Positions 44,001 through 52,641 of a DNA stretch of 64,000 nt are shown piece by piece; positions within the stretch are counted from its first letter, which is position 1; every line of letters begins with the position of its first letter. The position numbers and the translations under genes were made by a program. Source of the DNA: Lachnospiraceae bacterium UBA7196 (GTDB lineage: Bacteria > Bacillota > Clostridia > Lachnospirales > Lachnospiraceae); contig DKUU01000025.1 of NCBI GenBank assembly GCA_002490835.1, forward strand, positions 71,353-135,352, given 5' to 3'. Under the pieces are notes generated by a model. That model saw only the letters and a program-made list of their open reading frames with translations. It did no database searches and was not told the DNA's origin.

Positions 44001-47000
44001 GCCTTATTTGCCGCCGTCAGTCCGGCCGTCGCCGGCGTCGTCACATCGAAGGTCTTCTGCCCCGCCGCCGTCTTTGTCAACGTCACCTTCGCATCCGCCG
44101 CGGCATCTGCCGTAACCTCAAGATAAATCTTATCGCCGGCATACAGGCTCTTCTTCCCGGTAAGATGCGGCGAGATCACGACGCCATTTTCTACCGTAAA
44201 GGAATTAGCGTTATTTTTAATCGCGCCAAGATCCGCCAGCCTTTTACTGCCATACACACTATCGTTTACATCCTTCGCGGTTCTGCCATAATACCACTTA
44301 ATTTCATTTGCATTTACGTTTGTTGTACTAAGGCTGTACTTCGTCGCAGCCGTATCATTCGGGATGACAAAGTAGAACATCTGCGTCGTCGCCTTCGTCA
44401 CCGTCTGCTCACCCACTGCCAAAGCAGCTTCCACCACCGGCGCGGCAGCCTGAACGGTCACGTCGATCTTGCTCGCGTCGTCAACGATCGCATCCATCTC
44501 GGAGGACAGCGCCTGAATCACGATTACGATCGTCTCGCCGCTCTGCATAAACAGCCTCTTCGTTCCCTCATCCGCTGCCTGCTGCGCGACATTTCCATCT
44601 GCATTCAGCGCCTTCGCCTTGCCGAAGTCCTCACTTACTACCATTCCTCCATCATCCACTCTCGTGCCATCCTGCAAAGTGAGCGTTACGTCAAGCTTAC
44701 TGCCCGGACTGTAAGTAAAGACATACTCGCCTGTAGCGGCTGCCGTGAACTTCACGTACTGTGCCGTATTCTTATTGTCCTTGGTGATCGACAGGGACAC
44801 GCTGCCGCCCGCTGTCAGGGCCGTCTGTACATACTCTCTCTTAGTCACCCAAAGACTGCCGCCTGCAGGAACCTTGATAAAGATGTTCTCGCCAGCCTTC
44901 ATGCTCTTCCGGTAACTATATATGCCGTCTCTCTCGCTGTTACTAGGATCTACTGATTGGCCATTTTGCTCAAAACCTAATTCTTTATTGCTGTTGAACC
45001 TATATTCATTATCTTCCGGCGCGGTAAAGGAAATCCACGTCTCCTTTTCTACCCGCAGAGGCTTCTCCTGCGTGTAGGAGGTCGTAAGCTTCGTGAAATC
45101 GGTCCAACTGCTGACGCTCAACGTAAAGCCGTAGGACTGATTTACGATTCTAAAGTAGATCGTCTGCCCCTCTTCAAGGCGAAGCGTTCTGTTATTCCCG
45201 GTACCCGTAGATATATCGCCTGCTTCCGACCCGCTGCTGTAGTAAATTTTATAGTTTCTATCGCTACTGTTATTACCGTTCTTGCAGTTAAATGTATACT
45301 CGCCGTAAGAAGGCGCCGTAAACTTCACCCATGTCCTGCCCCTTGTTTCAATATCACTCAAATAATCCTCCGACGTAACATGAACGGGATTTGACACGGT
45401 CAGCACTTCCGTTCTGCCCTCATAATAGGGATCAACCGTAACGATAAAGTCATCGTAGAAATCGTTGCCGCCGTTCTCATAATCGCCGCCGTAACCGTTT
45501 GCCTTCCCTACGGCTTTAACAGCGATATGGTATCTGGCGACCGTCTTTTTGGTCACCTTGGAGGTTACCGTGATCGTCGTCTTACCCTGCTGCAATGCCT
45601 TCAGCGTGGCTGTGAAGGAACCCTGATTCGCCTTAATGGACGCCACCTTCGCATTGCTGCTCTTCCACGTCAGCGTATCCGTTCCTCTCAACTGCGCAAT
45701 CCCGCCATTGACGCCGGCTCTCACCGTATAGGTATTACCGGAAGTGAGATAAGTCAAATTGCTCCCATTAAACGTAAGAACAACCTCACGGAAAGTCTGC
45801 TCGGGATTTCTGACATCTCCGTTTGCATATGACGCCGGAATATTGGTGGTCTTCGCCTTGGCGCTCGCCGGCTTCGCCGCGCGCTCGCCCTCATATACCG
45901 GCGTTACGGATACCGTGTAGGAGGAAAGCCGCATCAGTTTCTCCGTATTAACGGTATACGCATAGGTCTTATTCTTCTCAAAGTATACAAAATCTACATT
46001 TGACAGTTTATTAGTAATATTCCTTAAGTCTATCCGGCTTAAGTTCGCCCGCTGTAAATTCGTCAGAGCATTCGGCAGCCACTTCGGCACCTCCGTGTTG
46101 GGATACCATACTGACAGATCGGCGGGAACCACCGCCATCTGGGCACTGTTCCTGTATACCAGCCTCTTGTAGACAACACTGCCTCTCGCGTCCTTCACCT
46201 CGATGTCGAACGCTTCCGGATGACCGGGATGCGTAAAGTTGATCGTGATCGCTTTATCATCCGTGTATACAGCCTTCAAACCCTTCACCAGATCAAGCTT
46301 CACTGTCTGCAGCGCGATGGTATATTCCTCCGTCTTCCCGCCGCGCTCTCCATCCTTCCACAGCCTATCCGTAAATTTCAGACTGCACTTCGCATTTTCT
46401 TTCTTTGCAATGATAATATATTCACCCTTACGGAGCGTTCCGTCGATTGACGAATGCGTTTCCCCGTTTGTTTTTGCCTGATAAATCGCATATCCCGCTT
46501 CTTCGATATCGGCCCGGTTTGTAATTTCCATATCTGACGACCAGTAATTAGGTACTTTCGTCTTACCCTTCTTATACTCAATATAATCTCTCAGTCTGAT
46601 CGCGTCGCCGACCTTCATCGCCTTAGGCTTCTTCGTGATGATCGTATCGGGTCTTGCCGTGATCGTAAGTGTGCAAGATTCCTTCTTCGCATAATCTCTG
46701 CCGGCAAAACTGTCGCTTACTGCCGCATAAACGTTTACCGTTAATTCGCCGTCCAAATCGACGCCCTTAAAGGTCAATTTGCCCTTATTACTAATCGTAA
46801 CAAACTTGGACGGATTTAACAGTTTACGATTACTGTCAAACTTCGCATCTTCATCATCCGTCACATAGTAAGTCAGCTTCGGCTCCAGATAGGTGTTTGT
46901 ATAATAACCCTTGCTGACTTTATCGAGGGTTTCCGCTGCTTTCAGGGGAAGCCGCAGCCATAAGGTGTCATCGGCATCCGCCGTCTGGTTTGCCGGTTTC

Positions 47001-50000
47001 TCTTTGAAATATCCGTCCACCACCAACTGCGCAGACTTATCCGCCAGTTCTACCATATAATGTCTGCTGCTCTTGCTGGGCTTATCTTTTTGCGCCTCAT
47101 TATAATATCTGACCGGATTGGCCTTAGTCTTCTCCCCGTCCACTACTTCAAAGTACGGCATCAAACGCTGTACCTGTGACTTTGTGGTCTCAAACGTCTT
47201 TATGCTTCCGGCTGCGGATTCCGTCGTCCTCGTGCCGTCCGCCAGCGTTCTCACCGCGCTCACGTTCCTGACATAGACGGCATAGAAACCCTTCTCCAGA
47301 CCGCTGACTGTCTGCCTGCAAAGCTTCAACTTCTCGACGTAACCTCTCGTTCCGGAAAAATACATGGGCGCAACTGCAAATTCATCCTGCCACTGCCCGT
47401 TCTTCATCTTGCCGATCGCTGTTTCGAAGTCAGCCGCCTTATACCTGCCTGCCGCTTTCTTGTCGGCAAATTTCTTCACATAGATTTCTCCGCGGTAGCC
47501 GTCATCTACCTTCGTAAATTGCACTTCCACCGACGTATCCTGCGGAATCACTTTTTTAATAACGGGCGCCGTCACTTCCGAGATCGTAACCTTCGTCTTG
47601 GCAATTTTTACGCCCTTGCCCGTAATCTCCTCATACGTCTTTCCATCCGCCGCAAGGCGCACCGGATAAGCTTCAATATCCACCTTCACGGGTTTTTTAT
47701 TTTCCGTTGCGAGCGCGGTAAGCAAACCCGTTTCCGGATTAATGCTCGCGTATTTATTACTTGTCGCGCCGTCTTTCAGGCGGTAATGGATCCTGATCAC
47801 ATCGCCAAGCTGCGCCTTCGTCATCTTAACGTCAAGCTGCTGCTCCTCGCCGATCGCCATCTTGGCCTGCACGCCGTTGAAAGCGATCGTCTTCGGCGCT
47901 ACCGCCTCCTTTAGATTCGCCTCCAGCTGAACATTCGCCAGATCGAAACGGAAGGTATCCGTATAGCCGGTTTCCCATGTAATTTTAAAATCGGATATTG
48001 CCTTAATTTTACCGTCGTTTCCCTGTTCCACGGGGAAGAGGGCGGTGATGAAGTACCTCTTTATCCCATTGGCAGTCGCAGAATCATACCCTCCATAGGC
48101 CTTGAGCACATATCCGCCGGCCTCCCTGATGCTGTTCTCATATACAAAATTATTTTCTGCAAAGTCATAATTACTGGTAAATTCCGTACCAAACTCGGAC
48201 GGAGACACAATATTCACCGCAATATAGTTTTTATCAAGCGGAATCTTTTTACCGGTAATCCGATCGATTGAGACATTCTCCCATGTGCTCCCGCCTGCGC
48301 TAACCATAAGCTGATAATCATCGTAGACAAACGGGATTCCTTCGCGCGGTTGAATCTGATATATGCCGTTCTCATCCTTTTGCGGATAGACGGAAACAAA
48401 ACTTTCTGCTGCCGGCGTAGTATTACTGCCTTTGCCAAAAAACTTAGTGCCCCTTACATCCGCGTCTCCACGGCAGATCGTCGTCGGTTGCGCCGCCTTC
48501 ATTGTCACATCGTAGGAGTACTGATACTGCGCCCCTAAGTTACGCTTTGTAAATTTGATGTCATACTTTTTGCCGAATCTGACGCGGTGATTCGTTATCG
48601 GCGACACCTTAATGTTATCCTCATAGTACTCTGTAGTAAATACGGACGTTCCGCCGCCCAGAATCGGATAACCGCCGCGGCAATCAATTTCCTGATTTGT
48701 AAGAGCATTCCACACGCTGCCTGTTTCCGCCCTTTCAAACAGCCATCTGTCATCTTCCTGATTGTCAGCCGTGCCGTCCGGAATCTTTTCTCCCTCGTTC
48801 ACAGGCGCGGCAATGACATGCCAGTCCTCTACCATCTCGCCAAGCGCTTCGCCAGCCGTCACCTCAGGCTTCACGTCCGGCGCAATCGTGATCTTAAGGG
48901 GATTGATCGTCCACTCGTAGAATTTGCCGTCCGCGTCGGTAAGTTCCACCCAATTTATTTTACCCGTATTCTTGGGATCATACGGCGCGTAAACAGCCGT
49001 GCCGTCCGCCCCGTAATAGCCGTCGAAGCGCGCGACCAGCCTGTAAACACCGCCGAATCTTACCTCGTCAGCTCTTGTTATTACTTCAGCGTCATATGCT
49101 CCGACATTATTCCCCTCAAAATCCAGCCACTTCCATGCAACCTCTACGGTGCCGGCGCCGTCCGCGTATTCGTTGACCTTGAGTTTGTCTGCCGCAATCG
49201 CCGTGCCGTCCGTGTTCTTTAAGGTAACCAGCCCCTCAGGAAGCCCCGTACTGCGCACGCCGTCATAAGTCTTATCAACGATCTTGCTCCTGTCAACATC
49301 GATCTGTATTTTGGCCTCGCCAAACTGGATGTCGCCGAATCCGTCGCCAATCTTGATGTGCTGCTCGTATTCCTGAGTCTTCTCATTCCAGACCGCTGTA
49401 TTTGCGGTCGTATAGTTGCTCCACTTCAGGGAATCCCCGGCCTTGTTCTTCACGGTTTTACCGTCTGTGTCAACAATTTCAGTTCTCCACGGTATGGAAT
49501 CCCGGAGCCTGACTGCCGCCTTGTACACGTAATTACTCTTAAAGTTACCGGATGAAAGTTCCCATTCCGCGGTATTTGCACCGGCGCCATCCTTCTTCAG
49601 GTTCATTGCATCCCAGTGTACATAATCCGTCTGCCAGCCAAGCGGCTTCTCCAGATCGAGTTTGCTCTCATCGTTATCAGGCAGAAGATATACGCTGTAA
49701 GCCGTTCCCTGCGGCAAAAAGCTGTTATGCGGCTGATCGTATTCCGCATACTGCGTGTCCGCCAAAAACAGAAGTTCCTGCTGCCGGATCAGGAAATACG
49801 CATCGCCCTCGGCAGGCGCATTCGTCGGCACAAGTGCACTGTCTTTATAAGTGATATGCAGACGATACAGGCCCGCATCCTGCGGGATATCGGACGAAGA
49901 CCAGCTACAGCCGCTCACTATCTCTTTTATCTTCTCCTCTTTGCGCGCGCCAAACGCCTCGTCCGTCTCGCCCTCTGTTTTTTCCATCGCGGCAAGTTCG

Positions 50001-52201
50001 CGGATACTTTCATAATAATCCTTTATCGAATAGCCCGATTTTTGCCATTGATAAGTAATATCCTCATGACTATCCTTGATATTTGCCGTAACGACCGCCT
50101 TTTTATAAGCCGCCCTGTCCGCAAACAGCGCCGCATCCATATCATAGATCGTCTGGGCGGGAGAATCCACCGTAAGGCCAGTGCCTTCCTTGTCTTTGCC
50201 TCGTCCTTCCTTGAAAGACTTAATGATCTCCTCTACATTGATCTCAGTCTTGACAACGTCTTTTATTTCCACCCGAAACATGTTGTCTTTATGATTCAGC
50301 GTTTCGTCGTCTGTTTTCACCCTATAATTCCGGTTCGCGGCGTCCGTCGCCTCTGTGATCGGCCGCTTACTCCTAATCTCGCCATCCTTATCATAGACAG
50401 CCTTATCGCCCGTAAATCTCACATAATAATCATAGTCCACCGTCTTGCCGTCGCCGGGTTCTATGCCTGCCGGCAGATTTATATCTCCGCCAGTAGAGAT
50501 CGTTTCATAGGTTTTCGACCACTCCGCCGGCCAGTTCTGATCCTCGGCTTTCTTATACCTTTTGAAGCGCACGAGTTCAAACACAGGGCTATAATACTGC
50601 GTTACATTCGAATCATCATATGACACCCCGTAAAAATCTTTATTATGTTCGGGATCTTTATTCACCGGCGCATCGCTTTCAGCCGCAGGATCTACATCCG
50701 TGTTATAAAGCTTGGATTCCGCCTCCGCCAGCGCCTTTTTCAGACCGGCTCTGGTCATACCCGTGTTTAGTTCACCGATCCCGGTCGACCTCAAGGTCAC
50801 GGAAACCGAATCGATCATAAATTTCAGCGGATCGCTGTGCGCGGGCTTATACAGTCCGTCCTCTCCCTCATAGACATATACAAGGTAGTAGTCGCCGACC
50901 TCTTTCGCCTTTACTTCCGCATTCTCTCCGGCAGCACTGTCAGCCGTCATCAACGTATACAGCGCGCCATCACTATGTACAAACTGCGTAATCCCGTCTT
51001 CCGAATTTCCGGGAAAATCAGTAATGTCCGTACTCTTAATTTCTTTTCCGTACCACTTCGCCACGGCCTTGTCCGCGCCGAGCGACTCTTCGGTCCCGTC
51101 TACATTCACCGCCTTCACCTCGGCGGTCACGCCATATTCCGTCGCAATCGCAGCAGCAGTATAAGAGCCTTCCGTACCTGCCGCATAGGTTTTCACCATT
51201 TCCCTGTCGGGGTTTTTCACTTCAACCTTTGTCTCTGCAAGACTGGCCGCAAAATGGAGCGGATATTCCCCGCCTGACGCCTCGTAGTTCTTCGCCGCCT
51301 CAGCATCCGCAAAGGTCACTTCCACTTTAACAAGATAATCCTTATTCTTACTAAAGACCGTATCTGTTGTCTCCGTCTCCTCGCCGGAGGCGTATACCTT
51401 AGCGACTACGGTGTACTGCACGGCGGTAAAGTCGCTGCCGCCATCCTGCAGTTTGCAGTCCGCAACCTTTTTCTGAAGATCCGCCACTTTACTGCCTGAC
51501 TTTACATTCGAAAAAATTGCCGACAGATTTAATGTCAATTCCTTAGGTGTAATGTTAAAGTATACATCATACGCCGCCTTGCCGCAGACGCCTTCCTGCT
51601 CTCTCGTCTCCAGATGAACCGCATAGCTGCCTACATTCTGCGGTGTGCCAGTCATCGCCGCCTCGGCCACCGTACCGTCTTTCACCTCTCTCCACTCCGC
51701 AAGCAGGTAGTTCGTCTTAAGCTCATCGGTCTTCTCACCATTTACGATAATACTCGTTTTATCTATTACAATATCCAGAACATTACTGCTGCCGCTTTCG
51801 CTGTAAGGCATGGTATAGGTAAGACGGCTTTCGCTCTGAACACGCTCAAAACTACCGTATGCTGCCGCATCTTCCACGGTAATCTCCGTAGAAGTGACCG
51901 CCGCCTGTGTGTCAGCGCCTGACTCCGCCGGCGCTTCGGTCTGCGCATGATCCGCATCCTCTCCGGTTTGATTTCCGGAATCATCCTTCCCAGTGTCCGC
52001 AGATGCCGGTTCATCTGCTTTACTGCCAGACGCTTCTTCCGCCGGATCCGTTGTCGATTCAGCCGGCGTATCGGCCTCCTGCGTTACTGTGGATACCGCT
52101 GCATCCTCCGCTGCAAAAGCTGTCATCGGCACCGATTGGAATGCCATTGCCAGACTCAGCAAAAATGGCACGACCCGTCTCAAAAGGTTTTGTTTTAACA
52201 T
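41051..52201 (-). CDS. Giant secreted multi-module protein (~3,716 residues)
   Basis: Single open frame of 11.15 kb. ATG 52201 has GGAGG ten bases upstream. Signal peptide residues 1-30 (RR, hydrophobic core, AFA cut), then a ~70-residue Ser/Thr/Glu/Asp/Ala-rich linker. The N-terminal two thirds are Ig-like/MBG-like strands, with a YDG-type motif VDKTYDGVRSTG (~residue 970), an Ig-like module near 1445 and a Big2-type module near 2155-2220 (LTWKSSNAKVASIKANQG). From ~2260 to the end come about 14 divergent ~105-residue modules, each with a turn such as LxxGE and a W/Y-x-x-F-T-A-P strand, then G-x-Y-x-F, resembling PPC domains. No LPXTG, SLH or C-terminal helix, so the attachment mode is unknown. 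No catalytic motif recognised. Confidence 0.93.
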   Translation of the reverse strand: MLKQNLLRRVVPFLLSLAMAFQSVPMTAFAAEDAAVSTVTQEADTPAESTTDPAEEASGSKADEPASADTGKDDSGNQTGEDADHAQTEAPAESGADTQAAVTSTEITVEDAAAYGSFERVQSESRLTYTMPYSESGSSNVLDIVIDKTSIIVNGEKTDELKTNYLLAEWREVKDGTVAEAAMTGTPQNVGSYAVHLETREQEGVCGKAAYDVYFNITPKELTLNLSAIFSNVKSGSKVADLQKKVADCKLQDGGSDFTAVQYTVVAKVYASGEETETTDTVFSKNKDYLVKVEVTFADAEAAKNYEASGGEYPLHFAASLAETKVEVKNPDREMVKTYAAGTEGSYTAAAIATEYGVTAEVKAVNVDGTEESLGADKAVAKWYGKEIKSTDITDFPGNSEDGITQFVHSDGALYTLMTADSAAGENAEVKAKEVGDYYLVYVYEGEDGLYKPAHSDPLKFMIDSVSVTLRSTGIGELNTGMTRAGLKKALAEAESKLYNTDVDPAAESDAPVNKDPEHNKDFYGVSYDDSNVTQYYSPVFELVRFKRYKKAEDQNWPAEWSKTYETISTGGDINLPAGIEPGDGKTVDYDYYVRFTGDKAVYDKDGEIRSKRPITEATDAANRNYRVKTDDETLNHKDNMFRVEIKDVVKTEINVEEIIKSFKEGRGKDKEGTGLTVDSPAQTIYDMDAALFADRAAYKKAVVTANIKDSHEDITYQWQKSGYSIKDYYESIRELAAMEKTEGETDEAFGARKEEKIKEIVSGCSWSSSDIPQDAGLYRLHITYKDSALVPTNAPAEGDAYFLIRQQELLFLADTQYAEYDQPHNSFLPQGTAYSVYLLPDNDESKLDLEKPLGWQTDYVHWDAMNLKKDGAGANTAEWELSSGNFKSNYVYKAAVRLRDSIPWRTEIVDTDGKTVKNKAGDSLKWSNYTTANTAVWNEKTQEYEQHIKIGDGFGDIQFGEAKIQIDVDRSKIVDKTYDGVRSTGLPEGLVTLKNTDGTAIAADKLKVNEYADGAGTVEVAWKWLDFEGNNVGAYDAEVITRADEVRFGGVYRLVARFDGYYGADGTAVYAPYDPKNTGKINWVELTDADGKFYEWTINPLKITIAPDVKPEVTAGEALGEMVEDWHVIAAPVNEGEKIPDGTADNQEDDRWLFERAETGSVWNALTNQEIDCRGGYPILGGGTSVFTTEYYEDNIKVSPITNHRVRFGKKYDIKFTKRNLGAQYQYSYDVTMKAAQPTTICRGDADVRGTKFFGKGSNTTPAAESFVSVYPQKDENGIYQIQPREGIPFVYDDYQLMVSAGGSTWENVSIDRITGKKIPLDKNYIAVNIVSPSEFGTEFTSNYDFAENNFVYENSIREAGGYVLKAYGGYDSATANGIKRYFITALFPVEQGNDGKIKAISDFKITWETGYTDTFRFDLANVQLEANLKEAVAPKTIAFNGVQAKMAIGEEQQLDVKMTKAQLGDVIRIHYRLKDGATSNKYASINPETGLLTALATENKKPVKVDIEAYPVRLAADGKTYEEITGKGVKIAKTKVTISEVTAPVIKKVIPQDTSVEVQFTKVDDGYRGEIYVKKFADKKAAGRYKAADFETAIGKMKNGQWQDEFAVAPMYFSGTRGYVEKLKLCRQTVSGLEKGFYAVYVRNVSAVRTLADGTRTTESAAGSIKTFETTKSQVQRLMPYFEVVDGEKTKANPVRYYNEAQKDKPSKSSRHYMVELADKSAQLVVDGYFKEKPANQTADADDTLWLRLPLKAAETLDKVSKGYYTNTYLEPKLTYYVTDDEDAKFDSNRKLLNPSKFVTISNKGKLTFKGVDLDGELTVNVYAAVSDSFAGRDYAKKESCTLTITARPDTIITKKPKAMKVGDAIRLRDYIEYKKGKTKVPNYWSSDMEITNRADIEEAGYAIYQAKTNGETHSSIDGTLRKGEYIIIAKKENAKCSLKFTDRLWKDGERGGKTEEYTIALQTVKLDLVKGLKAVYTDDKAITINFTHPGHPEAFDIEVKDARGSVVYKRLVYRNSAQMAVVPADLSVWYPNTEVPKWLPNALTNLQRANLSRIDLRNITNKLSNVDFVYFEKNKTYAYTVNTEKLMRLSSYTVSVTPVYEGERAAKPASAKAKTTNIPASYANGDVRNPEQTFREVVLTFNGSNLTYLTSGNTYTVRAGVNGGIAQLRGTDTLTWKSSNAKVASIKANQGSFTATLKALQQGKTTITVTSKVTKKTVARYHIAVKAVGKANGYGGDYENGGNDFYDDFIVTVDPYYEGRTEVLTVSNPVHVTSEDYLSDIETRGRTWVKFTAPSYGEYTFNCKNGNNSSDRNYKIYYSSGSEAGDISTGTGNNRTLRLEEGQTIYFRIVNQSYGFTLSVSSWTDFTKLTTSYTQEKPLRVEKETWISFTAPEDNEYRFNSNKELGFEQNGQSVDPSNSERDGIYSYRKSMKAGENIFIKVPAGGSLWVTKREYVQTALTAGGSVSLSITKDNKNTAQYVKFTAAATGEYVFTYSPGSKLDVTLTLQDGTRVDDGGMVVSEDFGKAKALNADGNVAQQAADEGTKRLFMQSGETIVIVIQALSSEMDAIVDDASKIDVTVQAAAPVVEAALAVGEQTVTKATTQMFYFVIPNDTAATKYSLSTTNVNANEIKWYYGRTAKDVNDSVYGSKRLADLGAIKNNANSFTVENGVVISPHLTGKKSLYAGDKIYLEVTADAAADAKVTLTKTAAGQKTFDVTTPATAGLTAANKAEWHTFTAKKSGYYMFSRKVTMTPETATAQSVTVATVDKVLDTVANGTVSLGDTPVLTKLDAGDYVFRIAADGEVAENVTATVTLFAKEIVPTVLAKGDNAVTVPKGETGYYIFKRATAGDYTITWTPGTDVGTPTLQYTTGDLAAGSYDTLSGSLTVNNNDTYIIKVTADDAKDLSGSLQVTAKEKKFLTNGETITFTKNGSEDYIFTTPEASELGYVVTAENVSATAEGQTEPKIALFSDGLSIPAFGKGKKSSEIAGWTAAKTDHIVSITASNVTEAAEGVTAVSAAVKITIKPITAAALSEAVFQVKKEEEPQWFTYTLPADDRYVFDYAVGAGQDKSSVLVNWYERNEDGSRGSKFSSPTLYLPKGQKLYAHVTADSTIAEAGVDVTLAKPASLKTADNTLTIEAGKTEVTKDVTADDVKDGVKYYVFRAPAYARYEVALAAGEGGSFAPDCLKYIPVKNNDLWTSGMTLEKDQEILIKVQSTGKLTVTQDVITQLTLGAPSAEITLAQGEKADFVLDLFKDAYYDFAVSGAKNLSIDGDLGGESGVCYEASDGSYFVSRLNKNDGRYEFRLTNRDAEAAKIKVTAKELTEEPVRLKVGENSVPVEAGRVGLVEFNAPEDYWYTVARSEGSVWEKLGEKELQVGDVFLQSVYDGSAVLYSCVVVPSGTEAVTAKITISKVAPEKVSGTEIPLTLEPGESKWYTYQADKAGTYTFTIPTDARVRNFYDGLRSPNDNNLPSMSSRLLGEKADFIIRVENKGETRLEGETGKIKVACEPAAELQAGENTLTDSANKSIFLTFRAEEDGEYQFTSSNGSVTCYGRSAWKASVSATSHVVKKGDIAYLKADTGNSETTTITVTKEKAMQILDYVSVESGKYQWVTFTAPKDGKYTFYSTRSIGDPGAWFFKNQTVGNNATKDTLSAESHKTDVGYGYDDDGGGNSNFSKTLSLSAGETVYIAVGHYSLNDKISCYVCVEEEAQ

Positions 52202-52276
52202 TCTCCCTGCTCCTCCCGTAAGCTGCAATTAACAGAATCTGTACACGGTATAAAAAGCGCAATTATACACATTACC

Positions 52277-52305
52277 ATCGTACCCCCCCCCTATCAAATT
52301 GTCAA
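52277..52305 (-). promoter_or_regulatory. Promoter with G9 tract in the spacer (candidate phase-variable switch)
   Basis: Minus strand: perfect -35 TTGACA (52305-52300), spacer of exactly 17 bases (52299-52283) whose last nine are all G, then -10 TACGAT (52282-52277). This is the only plausible sigma-A promoter before the giant gene apart from a second TATAAT (52267-52262), for which the G tract would occupy the -35. Gain or loss of one G would move the -35/-10 distance off 17. Leader is about 70 bases. Confidence 0.75.
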
Positions 52306-52503
52306 CCTGTTTTCTTCTCAATTATGTAAAAAACGGCCGCTTGGCAACGACAATTAAGAGAACGTTTCGCGTTCTCCCTAAATGGTTTACACTGTCACAC
52401 TATCTTAAATTAAGGTGAATAAACGACAGAACCTGCCTGTTGTGCGAATGCACGGATACGTCTTACGACGTAATAATTTCTGTTATGATCCATAAAATAA
52501 TCT
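52306..52503. other. Non-coding gap upstream of the giant gene promoter
   Basis: Between the promoter of the giant gene and the GNAT remnant I see only a short inverted repeat GAGAACG-TTTCG-CGTTCTC (52358-52376). It is T-poor on both sides and could be a weak terminator for the minus-strand radical SAM transcript. Confidence 0.4.
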
Positions 52504-52641
52504 TTAGAAATCCTTCTTTTCGCATTTTTCATCGTTCTCAAAAATCGGTCTGTATGCGACTCTTTTTCCAAATACGATGATCTCCGCGATTCTGGGGATA
52601 TCATGGTTATTCGCCTGCCTGATTACATATGTGTCTTTCAT
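52504..52641 (-). pseudogene. N-terminal remnant of a GNAT acetyltransferase
   Basis: 45 codons starting at ATG 52641, which overlaps the radical SAM stop (ATGA) and uses a GGAGGA box inside that gene. The reading VIRQANNHDIPRIAEI then VFGKRVAYRPIF is the typical first strand and helix of a GNAT enzyme, but the frame stops at TAA 52506-52504. The following sequence does not continue the fold in any frame. It appears to be a truncated gene left after a deletion. Confidence 0.65.

Noticed and set aside
43589..44956. 455-codon plus-strand open frame inside the giant gene
   Set aside because: Arg/His/Cys-rich nonsense without recognisable domain, produced by the biased codon use of the giant gene on the other strand.
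41051..45450. DNA-level tandem repeats in the 3' part of the giant gene
   Set aside because: Modules are related in protein pattern but no repeated nucleotide blocks were visible, so recent tandem duplication is not supported.
52410..52604. 64-codon minus-strand frame after the radical SAM gene
   Set aside because: Overlaps the GNAT remnant in another frame, has no RBS, and the product has no recognisable pattern.
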